A stretch of 40,517 nt of DNA from JANMEX01 sp031423755 (GCA_031423755.1 JANPGC010000303.1:1-40517), one strand, 5' to 3'; shown: positions 8,438 to 16,926, counted from the first letter of the stretch. Notes: generated by a model not told the origin, from the letters alone. Translations and numbers: made by a program.

Positions 8438-9520
8438 TCAACCTGCCATTTGCAGCGCAGGGAGCGTCATGTCCGGGTGTGAAACGCCCAAGACCTTGAA
8501 AAGACTTCCCATTTGCTTGGGTGACACCAGCCGGTCAATTGCTGTTTCAAGAGTGTTACGAAGCTGCGGCTGGCTTTTGGACAGGCTTTGCGCGCGCTCA
8601 GCGATACCGAGGCGGTTCAGGAAATCACCCTGCGTGATGACATTCGACACGAGAAGGTCCGAGGCCTTTGCAGCCCTCTGCAAGCTCTGGAAATCAACGT
8701 GGCTGGTGATGTCGGCCTCGCCGGGCTTTTCCAGTACATTTGCGTAGGCATGGTTCTGCATCGCCTGCAGCGTGTCGCCGAATCCCGGTTCTGCATGGCC
8801 ATAATCGATAAACACGCCAAAGCCGCCATGGCGGCGGATGTGATGCCCGATATCTTGCATCAGCGCCTCGCGCGCAGGTGCATATTCGAACACGGTTCCG
8901 TCCGGTTCGCCCTCTTGTGTGGCGGGAAGGATTGAAAGATCAATCTTCGCAGGCTTCGCCGTCAGCCGAAAGCTGCCACCTTCGCTCACGCAAATCGTGC
9001 TTTCATACCAAGAGCCTTCGTGTTTGATGAAAGGCCGCGCAGGAATGGCGTCGAACAGTTCGTTGGCGACAATGCCCATGTGGGAGTTGGGCAGGGTTGC
9101 GATAGTTTTGTGCCAATGGATTTGAAACCCTGAACCCTCCAGCTTTTCCTTTTGCACTGCGGTCAGACGCGGGCTGACTTCGACCATGTGTACTGGCAGC
9201 GAATGCTTCAGTGCAGGATCAAGTTTGCCGAGGGTGCGCAGAATATCCGCCATCAGCGTGCCGCGACCTGGGCCTATTTCGACGAGCGCTGGCGCAATGT
9301 TGTTTTGGCGGGACGTTGCGAGCCACCATGCCGCCAGCATCTCGCCGAACATCTGGGAGATTTCCGGCGCGGTGGTGAAATCGCCTGCCGCGCCGATGGG
9401 CACGCGCGTGGTGTAGTAGCCGTGCTGTTGGTCGAACAGGCAGGTTGCCCAATATTCAGCTAGCGTAATCGGACCTTCAAGCTCGATTTGACGGCGGATT
9501 TTGGCTTCGAGGGGCGTCAT
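8438..9520 (-). CDS. NDUFAF7/MidA-like SAM-dependent methyltransferase (DUF185)
   Basis: The 360-residue protein matches the DUF185 family, whose mitochondrial member NDUFAF7 dimethylates an arginine in a core complex I subunit. Features seen: N-terminal GPITLAEYWATCLFDQQHGYY, then DFTTAPEISQMFGEMLAAW, the SAM loop VEIGPGRGTLMADIL and the NELFDAIPARPF segment. The start at 9520 overlaps the lgt stop by four bases (ATGA). A longer in-frame extension runs through lgt in another frame and is not real. The likely role is protein arginine methylation for complex I assembly, by homology only. Confidence 0.88.
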   Translation of the reverse strand: MTPLEAKIRRQIELEGPITLAEYWATCLFDQQHGYYTTRVPIGAAGDFTTAPEISQMFGEMLAAWWLATSRQNNIAPALVEIGPGRGTLMADILRTLGKLDPALKHSLPVHMVEVSPRLTAVQKEKLEGSGFQIHWHKTIATLPNSHMGIVANELFDAIPARPFIKHEGSWYESTICVSEGGSFRLTAKPAKIDLSILPATQEGEPDGTVFEYAPAREALMQDIGHHIRRHGGFGVFIDYGHAEPGFGDTLQAMQNHAYANVLEKPGEADITSHVDFQSLQRAAKASDLLVSNVITQGDFLNRLGIAERAQSLSKSQPQLRNTLETAIDRLVSPKQMGSLFKVLGVSHPDMTLPALQMAG

Positions 9521-10356
9521 CTGGCCTCGTTCGGCGCTTTCGCCGTCGCCATCGCCCAAATCCCGGCCAACACCATTGGCGTTGACAGCACCATGCCCAT
9601 GGTCAGCCAGCCGCTTGCCAGATAGCCCAGTTGCGCATCCGGCACACGGAAAAGTTCGATGAAAATGCGCGACAGGCCATAGCCGCATATAAAGGCGCCG
9701 CCGATGAATTTCGGTGTTTTCAGTTTCAGCCGCCGGTGTGTGAGGAAGCGCAGCACAAGAAAGAGGACAAGGCCTTCGAGCAGCGCCTCGTAAAGCTGGC
9801 TCGGGTGGCGGATTTCGCCGTTGGGCAGTTGAAAGGCCCAAGGGACATCCGTTTCCCGCCCCCAGAGTTCGCCATTGATGAAATTCGTCAGCCGCCCAAC
9901 TCCAAGGCCGAACGGCACGCCTGCGGCCACCGTGTCCAACAGGCTCCATGCCGGGATGCCGCGCTTGCGGGCGAACAGCACCATGGCAAGGATCACGCCG
10001 AGCATGCCGCCATGGTAGGACATGCCGCCATTCCAGACGGCGAACATTGACAGCGGATCGGCAGCGAAACGGGCGAAGTCGTAAAACAGGATATAGCCGA
10101 TCCGCCCGCCAAGCACGACGCCGAGCGCCGCCCAAGTGACGAAATCATCCAGGTCCAGCGGCCTTATCGGCGGCTGGCCGTTTGCCCAAAGCGCCGGATT
10201 GGCAACGAGACGCTTGGAGTACCACCAGGCAAACAGGATAGAGACCACATAGCCGATCCCATACCAATGGATCGAGAGCGGCCCGAGTTGCAAGGCTATC
10301 GGGTTGAAACTTGGGTAGGTGAGGGCGGTGAAAGGCAGTGCTTGAATGGCTGACAT
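9517..10356 (-). CDS. lgt: prolipoprotein diacylglyceryl transferase
   Basis: Lgt transfers diacylglycerol from phosphatidylglycerol to the lipobox cysteine of prolipoproteins at the inner membrane. The 279-residue protein has about seven hydrophobic helices. It contains the YHGGM motif, the signature GRLTNFINGELWGR and the arginine-bearing RHPSQLYEALLEG segment. It is the first gene of a minus-strand run and is divergent from the ubiK-like gene with a 132-bp gap. In that gap GCGACACTG occurs twice, 36 bp apart; its meaning is unknown. The ribosome site is weak. Confidence 0.96.
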   Translation of the reverse strand: MSAIQALPFTALTYPSFNPIALQLGPLSIHWYGIGYVVSILFAWWYSKRLVANPALWANGQPPIRPLDLDDFVTWAALGVVLGGRIGYILFYDFARFAADPLSMFAVWNGGMSYHGGMLGVILAMVLFARKRGIPAWSLLDTVAAGVPFGLGVGRLTNFINGELWGRETDVPWAFQLPNGEIRHPSQLYEALLEGLVLFLVLRFLTHRRLKLKTPKFIGGAFICGYGLSRIFIELFRVPDAQLGYLASGWLTMGMVLSTPMVLAGIWAMATAKAPNEAR

Positions 10357-10488
10357 GATGCGCTCTGGTTACAGCGGCGCGACACTGTCTGTCGAGGGTG
10401 GCGAGGTCAAGGTATCGCGACACTGCTCCAGCTTGCTTTCGACAGGTGGAGTTCCTAAGTCAGGTGTAGTCACTGATGGAGACGCGAC

Positions 10489-10803
10489 ATGACCACCGGC
10501 ACAAATCGCATACTGGACGAATTTGCCAAGCTGATGACGGACGCTGCAGGCGCGGCGCAGGGCGTTCGCAAGGAAGTCGAAGGCGCATTTCGGGCGCAAG
10601 GCGAGAAGTTCCTCAATTCCATGGATCTGGTCAAGCGCGAGGAGTTCGATGCCGTGACCGAAATGGCGCAGAACGCGCGGGCGGAAAATGATGCGCTCAA
10701 GATTGCGCTTGCTGCGCTTGAGGCGCGCGTTGCCACGCTTGAAGGTGCCGATGCGCCTGCCAAAGCCAAAAAAGCCGCCGCTTCGTCTCCCAAAACAAAA
10801 TAA
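10489..10803 (+). CDS. UbiK-family accessory factor (YqiC/BMFP)
   Basis: A 104-residue protein of the membrane fusogenic/UbiK family, which assists ubiquinone biosynthesis in enterobacteria. Features: N-terminal RILDEFAKLMTDAAG amphipathic helix, central VKREEFDAVTEMAQNARAEN, a C-terminal coiled coil (LKIALAALEARVATLE) and an Ala/Lys-rich tail. These match the usual pattern of helix, FDxV hinge and coiled coil. GGAG lies eight bases before the ATG. A hairpin terminator follows at 10823. Confidence 0.85.
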   Translation: MTTGTNRILDEFAKLMTDAAGAAQGVRKEVEGAFRAQGEKFLNSMDLVKREEFDAVTEMAQNARAENDALKIALAALEARVATLEGADAPAKAKKAAASSPKTK

Positions 10804-11127
10804 TCCACAGCTTGAAATTCGAGACTCCGAAATGGCAAATTCCGGAGTCTTTTGAATCACTTGCCCTGTGCATAATTGTCTGACGCGCCGCGCTATCCAC
10901 ACCCGATTTCGGGCAATTCCAAAATTGCACTGGCGAAGTGGCGCTCGATCAATAGACTGAAAACATTGAATGATTCGAGACCAAGTGTTTCGGCCCGTTC
11001 AAAAGCGTTTCGGTAACGTTCAGGGCAGGGTGTTTTTCCGCCATGGCGCGCCGGGTTTTCCTCGTAAGGCGTTTTGACATCGAGACTTGGCGGCAGGCGC
11101 CGGTTCTCGCGGATATGGAATATTTGA
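10804..11127. other. 324-bp intergenic region
   Basis: Lies between the ubiK-like and YbjN genes. It holds the terminator at 10823-10853. A TTGACA at 11074-11079 could be a -35 element for YbjN, but no acceptable -10 lies at the normal distance. I see no credible gene; the minus-strand frame here has poor composition and overlaps the YbjN start. Confidence 0.5.
10823..10853 (+). terminator. intrinsic terminator after ubiK-like gene
   Basis: Arms GACTCCG (10823-10829) and CGGAGTC (10843-10849) pair perfectly around a 13-base loop and are followed directly by TTTT. It starts 20 bp after the stop codon. Confidence 0.75.
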
Positions 11128-11628
11128 ATGACACTTTTAGACGCCGATCTGGCCCGCGATGCGCACCCGCTTGATGTGATCGAGAGTGTTGCCAGCCAGC
11201 GTGAATGGGCGTTTGAGCGCTCCGGCGAGGATGAGATCGCCATTGATGTTGGCGGGCGGCTTTCGCCTTACACGGTTTCCTATTCATGGATGGAAGACTG
11301 CGAAGCGCTGCACCTTGCGTGCGCGTTCGACATGAAGGTGGCCCGAAGCCGCGCCAGTGAAGTCGCAAAGCTTGTCACGCTCATCAATGAGCAGCTTTTG
11401 ATGGGGCACTTTGATTTCTGGCAGCGCGAGAATGTGATCATGTTTCGCCAGTCGCTGATCCTCTCCGGCGGGCTTGACCCGACTGAGCGGCAGGTCGAGG
11501 TGCTGTTTGAAAGCGCCGTCGAGACCTGCGACATGTATTATTCTGCCTTCCAGTTTGTGGTCTGGTCCGGCCAGACTGCTCGCGAGGCACTGGATTCGGC
11601 GCTGTTTGAGACCGTCGGCAACGCCTGA
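11128..11628 (+). CDS. YbjN-domain protein
   Basis: The 166-residue protein matches the alphaproteobacterial YbjN group (a fold related to type III secretion chaperones). Seen are the N-terminal LDVIESVASQREWAFERSG, the central YSWMEDCEALHLACAFD strand pair and the helix LVTLINEQLLMGHFDFW. No enzyme motif is present. YbjN proteins have been linked to stress responses in E. coli, but the role here is not known. The CsaA-like gene follows after only nine bases, suggesting one transcript. Confidence 0.85.
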   Translation: MTLLDADLARDAHPLDVIESVASQREWAFERSGEDEIAIDVGGRLSPYTVSYSWMEDCEALHLACAFDMKVARSRASEVAKLVTLINEQLLMGHFDFWQRENVIMFRQSLILSGGLDPTERQVEVLFESAVETCDMYYSAFQFVVWSGQTAREALDSALFETVGNA

Positions 11629-11637
11629 GTCTTAGCC

Positions 11638-11994
11638 ATGAAAAACGATCCTGTCCGCTCACAGATCACGTTCCCGGATTTTGACAAAGTCGATATTCGT
11701 GTGGGCACAATTGTCGAAGCGCTGCCATTTCCCGAGGCGCGCAAGCCGGCCTTCAGGTTGCGCATCGATTTTGGTCCAGAGATTGGTGTCAAGCGCTCGT
11801 CCGCGCAGATCACAAAATACTACACGACCGACCAACTTGTCGGGCGGCAGGTGCTGGCCGTGGTCAATTTCCCGCCGCGCCAGATCGGTCCTGTGATGTC
11901 AGAAGTGCTGACGCTCGGCCTCCCCGATGAGCACGGCGAGGTTGTGCTGGCGGCAGTCACGCACACTGTGCCGAATGGCGGGAAGCTGTTTTAG
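11638..11994 (+). CDS. CsaA-type tRNA-binding protein
   Basis: A 118-residue single OB-fold protein like CsaA and the C-terminal tRNA-binding domain of methionyl- and phenylalanyl-tRNA synthetases. Diagnostic parts are FDKVDIRVGTIVEA, AFRLRIDFGPE(I) and the end MSEVLTLGLP. CsaA was described as a chaperone-like or tRNA-binding protein. It begins nine bases after the YbjN stop and is probably co-transcribed. Confidence 0.9.
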   Translation: MKNDPVRSQITFPDFDKVDIRVGTIVEALPFPEARKPAFRLRIDFGPEIGVKRSSAQITKYYTTDQLVGRQVLAVVNFPPRQIGPVMSEVLTLGLPDEHGEVVLAAVTHTVPNGGKLF

Positions 11995-12026
11995 CTTGCA
12001 TTTGTCGCTAGCATAAGGTATTTTGC

Positions 12027-12290
12027 ATGAATGGTCGGCATCGGAATACGCTTTCTGTTGTTTTCAAGGCCCCTGTATCTGGAACCATTGATTGGTCAGA
12101 CATCGAGGCCTTGATGTTGGCGGCAGGCGCGCGGCTGATTGAAGGCCGCAACTCGCGAGTGCGGTTTGAAAAGGATGGCGAGGTGGAAACTTTCCACCGT
12201 CCGCATCCTGCGAAAGAAGCAAAGCGGTATCAAGTTCGCGCTGCGCGGGCTTTTCTGGAGCGGATTGGAGTGACCCCATGGGCAGTGTGA
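12027..12290 (+). CDS. hicA: HicA-family toxin
   Basis: An 87-residue member of the HicA mRNA-interferase family. It has the small dsRBD-like layout with GAR(L)IEGRNSRVRF and the FHRPHP segment, in which a histidine is the probable catalytic residue of this subgroup. AAGG lies eight bases before the ATG. The order hicA then hicB and the 13-base overlap with the next gene are typical of HicAB toxin-antitoxin pairs. It would cleave translated mRNA when not bound by HicB; activity is inferred from family only. Confidence 0.85.
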   Translation: MNGRHRNTLSVVFKAPVSGTIDWSDIEALMLAAGARLIEGRNSRVRFEKDGEVETFHRPHPAKEAKRYQVRAARAFLERIGVTPWAV

Positions 12291-12610
12291 TGAATTACAA
12301 AGGCTATTCAGCACGTGTCGAGTATGATGATGAAGACGCGATTTTCACGGGCCGACTTGCAGGCATCCGCGATGGTATCGGCTTCCATGCCGAGACCGTT
12401 GAGGATTTGCGCAGTGCTTTCCAGGAAGCGGTTGAGGATTACATTGAGACCTGTGCGAAGATCGGCAAAGAGCCTCAGAAGGCCTATTCCGGCCAAGTGA
12501 TGTTCCGTGTCAGCCCGGAAGTGCATCGCAAGGCAGCCATCGCAGCTGAATTGTCCGGCAAGAGCCTAAATCAGTGGGCTGAAGAGGTGCTGGACCGGGC
12601 GGCCGGGTAG
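12278..12610 (+). CDS. hicB: HicB-family antitoxin
   Basis: A 110-residue HicB protein with an N-terminal HicB-like domain (YKGYSARVEYDDEDAIFTGRL, about 7-27, through VEDYIETC) and a C-terminal ribbon-helix-helix DNA-binding part (GQVMFRVSPEVHRKAAIAA, then SLNQWAEEVLD). It should neutralise HicA and repress the operon. ATG 12278 was chosen because GGAG sits seven bases before it; ATG 12290, which overlaps the hicA stop by one base, is the alternative. The stop is ten bases from the convergent kinase gene. Confidence 0.87.
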   Translation: MGSVMNYKGYSARVEYDDEDAIFTGRLAGIRDGIGFHAETVEDLRSAFQEAVEDYIETCAKIGKEPQKAYSGQVMFRVSPEVHRKAAIAAELSGKSLNQWAEEVLDRAAG

Positions 12611-12620
12611 TGGGTGAATA

Positions 12621-14033
12621 TTAAGCTGGTACGCTGACTGTGGCCCTTAGCCCGCCAAGCGGGCTCTCCGACAGATTGATCGATCCGCCGTGCGCGCGGG
12701 CTATGTCGCGGGCAATTGACAGGCCGAGGCCGGTGCCGCTTTCGTCGAGGTTTCGCGCTTCATCGAGTCTCACAAACGGACGAAACACGTCCTCCCGGTG
12801 TTCCGGTGCAATGCCGGGGCCGTCGTCGTCCACAATCAGTGTCAGCCAGCCCAACTCGTGGGTGGTGGTGATTGATACAGAGTCTGCGTAGCGGAACGCG
12901 TTGGATACCAGATTGTTGACGAGCCGGGTGAACGCATTTGTGCGCACATAGATCTCGGGTTTGCCGGAGATGGAGAAATCCAGTTCACGGCCGCGCAGTT
13001 TGCCTTCTTCCGCAAGTTTCTCGAACAGCCTTTCAAGGTCGAGAACGCCGGTCTCTTCCTGGCCTTCGCCCCTGGCGAAAGCGATGTAGCCTTCCACCAT
13101 GGTCTGCATGTCTGAAACGTCGCCTTCAAGCGCCGTCGTGTCGATCTTGGCTGGAACCAGTGCCAGTTGCAGCTTGAAGCGCGTCAAGATGGTGCGCAAA
13201 TCATGGCTGACGCCGGTCAGCATCGCTGTGCGCTGGTCCATCTGCCGCTCGATGCGTTCACGCATCTGGATGAAGGCGAGGCCGGCGCGCCGGACTTCCT
13301 CAGCACCGCGCGGCCGGAAGTCGCGCGGCATCGGCCGTCCTTTGCCGAAGCTCTCGGCAGCTTCCGCCAGCTTCTGGATTGGCCTGATCTGGTTGCGCAG
13401 AAACAAGATGGCAATTGCAAGCAGCACCAATGATGTGCCGACCATCCACAGAAGAAAAATATGCGTGTTCGACGCATAGGCCTGACTGCGCTTGGCAAAA
13501 ATGCGCAGCACATTTGACGCAAGCTGAATGCGGATTTCGACAAGGTCGGAATTTCCGACCGTATCTATCCAAAATGGACGCTTGATCTGGTCGGAAAGTT
13601 CTGCGGTCAAGATATTGTCCAGGATGGAAAAGAATGGTTTTTCACCCGGCGGCGGCAAGGGTTCCAGCGGCAGGAAAGTGATGTTCAGGTCGAGATTGTC
13701 TGCAGCAATTTTTGTAATGGTCTCAAGGTTGGGGTCTTGCGGGTAGGATTCTGCGACACTGATGATGGCTGCGACATCACGTGAGACCGCAGTGGAAAGG
13801 CGTTGTGTCACCGTTTGCCAATGACGCTCCATGAAAACAAAAGCGACGACCGACTGCAGCAAAACCATGGGTGCGATGATGATGATCAACGAGCGGGTGT
13901 AGAGGCGCTTTGGCATACGCCGCGAAAGCCAGCCCGAAACCCGGGTTAACAGCGACGGCCGGTCCGAATAGAGCCGTGCCGCCTTTTGCAGCCGTCGCAG
14001 TTTTCTTGACCTGTCACGCTCGGAGATCGCCAT
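12621..14033 (-). CDS. membrane sensor histidine kinase (EnvZ/PetS-like)
   Basis: The 470-residue kinase has a basic cytoplasmic N-terminus, TM1 (about 45-68), a periplasmic sensor of about 120 residues, TM2 (about 192-213), a HAMP region, the H-box with His277 in SHDLRTILTR, the N-box NNLVSNAFRYA, the G1 box VDDDGPGI and the G2 box GTGLGLSIA. The H-box has Ile where most kinases have Pro after HDLRT. It lies 25 bp downstream of the response regulator gene on the same strand, so it is the probable partner. The signal sensed is unknown. Confidence 0.9.
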   Translation of the reverse strand: MAISERDRSRKLRRLQKAARLYSDRPSLLTRVSGWLSRRMPKRLYTRSLIIIIAPMVLLQSVVAFVFMERHWQTVTQRLSTAVSRDVAAIISVAESYPQDPNLETITKIAADNLDLNITFLPLEPLPPPGEKPFFSILDNILTAELSDQIKRPFWIDTVGNSDLVEIRIQLASNVLRIFAKRSQAYASNTHIFLLWMVGTSLVLLAIAILFLRNQIRPIQKLAEAAESFGKGRPMPRDFRPRGAEEVRRAGLAFIQMRERIERQMDQRTAMLTGVSHDLRTILTRFKLQLALVPAKIDTTALEGDVSDMQTMVEGYIAFARGEGQEETGVLDLERLFEKLAEEGKLRGRELDFSISGKPEIYVRTNAFTRLVNNLVSNAFRYADSVSITTTHELGWLTLIVDDDGPGIAPEHREDVFRPFVRLDEARNLDESGTGLGLSIARDIARAHGGSINLSESPLGGLRATVSVPA

Positions 14034-14058
14034 CGGCCGCCCGGTTCTCCCGTGCCGG

Positions 14059-14784
14059 TCAAGCTGACTGGCGTTCGATGCTTAAACGATATCCCACACC
14101 GCGCACGGTCTGCAAGAATAACGGGTTAGCCGGATCTTTCTCTATCTTGCGGCGAAGGCGATTGATTTGCACATCAATTGTTCTTTCACCAACGGAAGAT
14201 TCTTCACCAACCAATTCATGGCGCGGCACGGTTTCACCTGCCCGCTCGCCAAACAATGCCATGATGTCCTGCTCCCGGTCGGTCAAACGGATGACTTCCG
14301 ACCCTCGCTTGAGCTCGCGGCGGGCAATGTGAAATGTGAACGGCCCAAAGATCACCTGCTCTTGCCGCACTTCCGGTGCGCCGCCGCCACGCTTGAGTAT
14401 GTTGTTGATGCGCAGCACAAGTTCGCGCGGATCAAAGGGCTTTGCTATGTAATCATCCGCGCCTGCCTCAAGGCCCTGTATGCGCCGGTCCGTCTCGCTC
14501 AGCGCTGTCAGCATGAGAATTGGCACATCATGGGTTTTTCTGAGCGACATTGTGAGATCAACGCCGGTTTCGCCGGGCATCATAACGTCAAGGATGAGCA
14601 TATCGAATTCGAGATTTTCCAGTTTGCGACGCGCATCAGCGGCGTTTGCCGCCACCGTCACCCGGAACCCGCGCTCAAACAGAAACTGCGACAGCAATGA
14701 CCGGATGCGGGTGTCGTCATCGACGATAAGCAGATGCGGCGCGTTGTCTTCGAGATTGTCTGCCTGCGTTGCGTTATTCTGCAT
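14059..14784 (-). CDS. petR: OmpR-family response regulator, PetR-like
   Basis: 241 residues: a receiver domain (about 16-130) with acidic pocket VDDD (21-24), phospho-acceptor Asp66 in LILDVMMP and Lys in IAKPF, then a winged-helix OmpR-type DNA-binding domain ending VRGVGYRL. ATG 14784 has AGGAGG five to six bases upstream and is preferred over 14829. The order MarR-like gene then response regulator recalls petP-petR of Rhodobacter capsulatus, described upstream of the cytochrome bc1 genes. No pet structural genes are in this window, so the symbol is tentative. Confidence 0.88.
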   Translation of the reverse strand: MQNNATQADNLEDNAPHLLIVDDDTRIRSLLSQFLFERGFRVTVAANAADARRKLENLEFDMLILDVMMPGETGVDLTMSLRKTHDVPILMLTALSETDRRIQGLEAGADDYIAKPFDPRELVLRINNILKRGGGAPEVRQEQVIFGPFTFHIARRELKRGSEVIRLTDREQDIMALFGERAGETVPRHELVGEESSVGERTIDVQINRLRRKIEKDPANPLFLQTVRGVGYRLSIERQSA

Positions 14785-14835
14785 AAATCCTCCTCGAATG
14801 CACTGGCTTCCCTGGTCAAATGTGATCAACTGTCT

Positions 14836-15312
14836 TCAGCCGACCATCGCCTTCAGAAACCGTCCAACCTGTTCGCGTGCCCCCGCACCCGATTGGTCAA
14901 GCGACATGCCGATACGGCGAGATTGCGGCAAAGCGAGCTTCAACGCAAGGTTTCTACCTTCGTGCGTTGGATAAAGTTCGCGCTGCCGCTTGTCCGTGGG
15001 GCCGGCGACCTGAAAAATGTGTTCAGAATCTATCAACTGCTTGAGCACCCTTGCCAGACTTTGTTTGGTGATCTTGAGGATGTCCAAAAGCTCGGCAACG
15101 GTAAGCCCAGGTTGACGGTTGACGAAGTGCAGCACCCGATGATGCGCGCGCCCAAAGCCGTAAGTTTCCAAAATGGCGTCAGCATCGGATGTGAAGTCGC
15201 GGTAGGCGAAAAAAAACGCTTCGATCAATTCAAAATCGATGCCCTGGTCTTGCGTCAGCGGTTCGCGGACGATCTCGGTCTTCAAGCCTTTGCCCACCAT
15301 GGTTTCATCCAA
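14836..15312 (-). CDS. petP: MarR-family regulator, PetP-like
   Basis: A 158-residue MarR winged-helix protein: dimerisation helices at both ends, a recognition region GLTVAELLDILKITKQSLARVL (written in part; about 89-110) and a wing with DKRQRELYPT. It is the first gene of a three-gene unit with the response regulator (51 bp downstream) and the kinase. The start is uncertain: 15312 and 15300 (MVGKGLK) both lack a strong ribosome site. A 7-7-7 inverted repeat sits directly before it, suggesting autoregulation. The petP name is by analogy only. Confidence 0.82.
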   Translation of the reverse strand: MDETMVGKGLKTEIVREPLTQDQGIDFELIEAFFFAYRDFTSDADAILETYGFGRAHHRVLHFVNRQPGLTVAELLDILKITKQSLARVLKQLIDSEHIFQVAGPTDKRQRELYPTHEGRNLALKLALPQSRRIGMSLDQSGAGAREQVGRFLKAMVG

Positions 15313-15314
15313 AT

Positions 15315-15335
15315 TATGTCAGCACTATTGACATA
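15315..15335. promoter_or_regulatory. inverted repeat, candidate MarR operator
   Basis: TATGTCA (15315-15321) and TGACATA (15329-15335) form perfect 7-base arms around a 7-base centre, a size usual for MarR-family operators. It is just upstream of the MarR-like gene and 168 bp before ilvE. It includes TTGACA (15328-15333), which could be a -35 element towards ilvE, with a poor -10 (TAACGT) 17 bp on. Binding by the adjacent MarR protein is inference. Confidence 0.5.
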
Positions 15336-15503
15336 TTTTTTTAGCCTGCGTAACGTTTAATCCGTTGTTGGCCACATTTTGTGCAGAACGTAAAGCGTCC
15401 CTCTTTCTGGCGGCGTGTATAGTTTGCCTCAACGCTTTGAATAACAATGTCCGCCGGTGGTCGATTTTACCGCTGAAACGCATGATAAAAACGGGAGAGA
15501 AAA

Positions 15504-16376
15504 ATGGCGACGGTTCCTTTTGACCAACTGCAGGGCGTTATCTGGGTCAACGGCTCGCTGGTGGATTGGCAGGATGCCAAGATCCATATTCTTTCGCACG
15601 GCCTGCATTATGGCGGCTCTGTCTTTGAGGGCGAGCGGGCCTATGGCGGCAAGATTTTCAAGTCCCGTCAGCACTCCGAGCGGTTCCTGAAATCTGCCGA
15701 GCTGCTGGATTTTGTGATCCCCTACACAGTTGATCAGCTGATCGAAGCCAAGCAGCTTGTTGTTGACAAGAACGGCTTCAAGAATTGCTATGTCCGTCCG
15801 GTTGCCTGGCGCGGCAGCGAAATGATGGCTGTGGCTGCGCAGATGGCAAAAATCCACACGGCAATTGCTGTATGGGACTGGCCGTCGATGTTTGACATCA
15901 ACACCAAGATGAAAGGCATCCGCCTTGACATCGCCGACTACCGCCGTCCCGACCCCATGACCTCGCCATGCCATTCCAAGGCTGCCGGCCTCTACATGAT
16001 CTGCACGATTTCCAAGCACCGCGCCGAGCGCAAAGGCTATGCGGACGCGCTGATGTTGGACTGGCAGGGACGCGTCGCCGAATGCACCGGTGCCAACATA
16101 TTCTTCGCCAAGGATGGCGAACTGCACACGCCGATTGCCGACTGTTTCCTGAATGGAATCACCCGTCAGACGGTGATCGAACTTGCCAAAAAGCGAGGTA
16201 TCAACGTCGTCGAACGGCGCATCATGCCGGATGAGCTGGCTTCTTTCAGCGAGTGCTTCATCTGCGGCACGGGCGCGGAAGTCACGCCGGTTTCGGAAAT
16301 CGGACCCTATGCATTCGTGCCGGGCGCGATTTCGCGGGCATTGATTGAAGATTATTCTTCTGAAGTGAACGCTTAG
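15504..16376 (+). CDS. ilvE: branched-chain amino acid aminotransferase
   Basis: PLP fold type IV aminotransferase that interconverts Leu, Ile and Val with their 2-oxo acids. The 290 residues include the substrate loop HGLHYGGSVFEGERAY, Arg in YVRPVAWRG, the PLP lysine Lys159 in SPCHSKAAGLY, ECTGANIFF and the phosphate-binding GITRQTVIELA. GGGAGAG precedes the ATG by a short spacer. It is divergent from the MarR-PetR unit, with 191 bp between. D-amino-acid transaminases share the fold; the motifs favour IlvE. Confidence 0.94.
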   Translation: MATVPFDQLQGVIWVNGSLVDWQDAKIHILSHGLHYGGSVFEGERAYGGKIFKSRQHSERFLKSAELLDFVIPYTVDQLIEAKQLVVDKNGFKNCYVRPVAWRGSEMMAVAAQMAKIHTAIAVWDWPSMFDINTKMKGIRLDIADYRRPDPMTSPCHSKAAGLYMICTISKHRAERKGYADALMLDWQGRVAECTGANIFFAKDGELHTPIADCFLNGITRQTVIELAKKRGINVVERRIMPDELASFSECFICGTGAEVTPVSEIGPYAFVPGAISRALIEDYSSEVNA

Positions 16377-16543
16377 ACACAGAATCCTGACGCTCTTCCG
16401 GCGTTAACCATGAGGCGCTAATTCACGTTTCCGGCGATGGATTATGGTGAACAAACCGTTAATAGGTTTGACTTTAGTCCTATATGGCGTTTCACTCCCG
16501 GTGCGGCGAATACGTCGCGACGGGGTAAAACGGGATTAGAAAT

Positions 16544-16834
16544 ATGGAAACCATTCTTCCGCTCATCATTCAGGCACTTTCCGGCGCTGCTGGCGGCGGC
16601 ATTGTCGGCAACCTGGTCAAGACAGCTGGTATGGCTCTCCTGCCGAAGCTGCTTGCCGGTGCAGTCGGCGGCATTGGCGGCAATGCTGCAATCGGCGGCC
16701 TTCTTGCCAGCGCGCTCGGCTCTGCCGGCGGCCTCGACCTTATGGGCATCATCAGCCAGGTCATCTCCGGCGGCCTCGGCGGTGGCGTGTTGACGGCGCT
16801 TGCGGGTGTCGTCATGGGCGCGATGAAGAAGTAA
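16544..16834 (+). CDS. small Gly/Ala-rich hydrophobic protein
   Basis: A 96-residue protein, almost entirely hydrophobic and glycine-rich, with repeated GG pairs (SGAAGGGIVGNL, GAVGGIGGNAAIGG, SGGLGGGV) and a Lys-Lys end. It has no signal peptide cleavage site. It resembles glycine-zipper membrane or amyloid-like peptides. I do not recognise a named family. It sits between ilvE and a strong terminator, with 167 bp upstream for a promoter, so it is probably transcribed alone. Confidence 0.72.
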   Translation: METILPLIIQALSGAAGGGIVGNLVKTAGMALLPKLLAGAVGGIGGNAAIGGLLASALGSAGGLDLMGIISQVISGGLGGGVLTALAGVVMGAMKK

Positions 16835-16857
16835 TTCTTCAACGGTGTTTCAATGAG

Positions 16858-16883
16858 ACGGGCGGCGCAAGCTGCCCGTTTTC
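16858..16883 (+). terminator. strong intrinsic terminator
   Basis: Arms ACGGGCGGC (16858-16866) and GCTGCCCGT (16871-16879) form a 9-bp stem with one G-U pair and a GCAA tetraloop, followed by TTT at 16880-16882 (TTTT counting the last stem T). It ends the small Gly-rich gene 24 bp downstream of its stop. Confidence 0.88.
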
Positions 16884-16926
16884 GTTTATGTGAGCGCAAT
16901 CGTTTTGAACAAGAGGCACATCAATC

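Noticed and set aside
9521..10135. N-terminal extension of the DUF185 methyltransferase frame through lgt
   Set aside because: It overlaps lgt in another frame; the ATG at 9520 overlaps the lgt stop and begins the conserved domain.
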